This document shows, piece by piece, positions 6,106-6,306 of a stretch of 6,306 nt of DNA. The translations under genes were made by a program, and so were the position numbers. The DNA is from Alphaproteobacteria bacterium (lineage in GTDB: Bacteria > Pseudomonadota > Alphaproteobacteria > ATCC43930 > CGMCC-115725). The notes below the pieces were generated by a model. That model was not told the DNA's origin. It saw only the letters and a list, made by a program, of their open reading frames with translations, and did not search any database. The DNA lies in NCBI GenBank assembly GCA_019237175.1, contig JAFAHP010000103.1:1-6306 (forward strand), given 5' to 3'. Positions within the stretch are counted from its first letter, which is position 1; every line of letters starts with the position of its first letter.

Positions 6106-6213
6106 ACATCTCTACGAACAGGCATTCGGCCGCGGCTTGACGGCCGGACGGAAGCGAGCCTAAACAGCGGGATCTGCGCTGCTGACAGCTGCAGAAACCG
6201 AGGGAGATGGCAG
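6106..6213 (+). other. Short spacer between the lyase and VOC genes
   Basis: This is 108 bp with no gene. A minor inverted repeat, CGGCC / GGCCG around a 10-nt loop near 6127-6146, has no T-run after it, so I do not call a terminator. The VOC Shine-Dalgarno AGGGAG lies at 6201-6206, seven bases before the ATG at 6214. Co-transcription of the two genes is plausible. Confidence 0.5.
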
Positions 6214-6306
6214 ATGGCGCGAATCCGACACATCGCACTCGTGACTGACGATCCCGCAAAGACCGCAGAATTCTATAAGAAACATTTCGGCTTGACCGAG
6301 TTGTAC
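6214..6306 (+). CDS. VOC (glyoxalase/dioxygenase fold) family protein, 5' part only
   Basis: The first 31 codons of a gene run off the right edge of the window. The encoded start, MARIRHIALVTDDPAKTAEFY followed by KKHFGLTELY, is the characteristic first beta-alpha-beta unit of the vicinal oxygen chelate superfamily: the strand IRHIALVTDD with H6 in the position of the first metal ligand, then the helix PAKTAEFYKKHFGL. Members include glyoxalase I, extradiol dioxygenases, methylmalonyl-CoA epimerases and antibiotic-resistance proteins; the fragment is too short to choose. The start is set by AGGGAG seven bases upstream; the ATG at 6207 is in another frame. Its position after the lyase suggests the two may share a pathway. 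Confidence 0.88.
   Translation, partial: MARIRHIALVTDDPAKTAEFYKKHFGLTELY

Noticed and set aside
6127..6146. Intrinsic terminator after the lyase gene
   Set aside because: The stem is only 5 bp with a long loop and no following T-run.

Overview
The window looks like chromosomal DNA of a high-GC alphaproteobacterium. The basis is codon bias, a PAS_5-type sensor-like protein (a family I associate with alphaproteobacteria, particularly Rhodospirillales and relatives), a Bpt/arginyl-transferase-type N-end-rule enzyme, and a palindromic intergenic repeat whose spurious translation contains the 'WIPAFAGM' string familiar from dispersed proteobacterial repeats. I see no phage, transposase, CRISPR, tRNA or rRNA signature. 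No species assignment is possible from the sequence alone.

Layout. 1-374 is non-coding: a cluster of three tandem palindromes (12-66), then weaker hairpins, an AT-rich stretch (about 216-315), and a GC-rich stem-loop that ends exactly where the Shine-Dalgarno sequence of the first gene begins. 375-1196 (+) is an uncharacterised protein, possibly GNAT-like. It converges on, and overlaps by 108 bp, the 3' end of a minus-strand gene (1089-2090) that joins an unrecognised N-terminal domain to a C-terminal PAS_5-like domain. 2091-2426 is a gene-free interval with several inverted repeats. 2427-3410 (-) is a zinc-dependent medium-chain alcohol dehydrogenase of the AdhA / 'adh_fam_2' type.

A 57-bp divergent gap (3411-3467) separates it from a plus-strand series: a small predicted lipoprotein (3468-3785), the Bpt-type aminoacyl-tRNA-protein transferase (3852-4679), a fumarase/adenylosuccinate-lyase superfamily enzyme closest to PcaB (4744-6105), and the first 31 codons of a VOC (glyoxalase-fold) protein that runs off the window end (6214-6306).

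How they may work together. The four plus-strand genes have the same orientation, with gaps of 66, 64 and 108 bp, so they may be partly co-transcribed. The only pair with a plausible shared biochemistry is the PcaB-like lyase and the VOC protein, which could belong to a small-molecule catabolic step; the substrate is unknown. Bpt feeds the ClpS/ClpAP N-degron pathway and is probably unrelated to its neighbours. Nothing here forms a convincing new multi-gene system. The items most worth a second look are the antisense 3' overlap, the unrecognised N-terminal half of the PAS protein, the structured 2281-2369 interval and the leader hairpin at 340-363.
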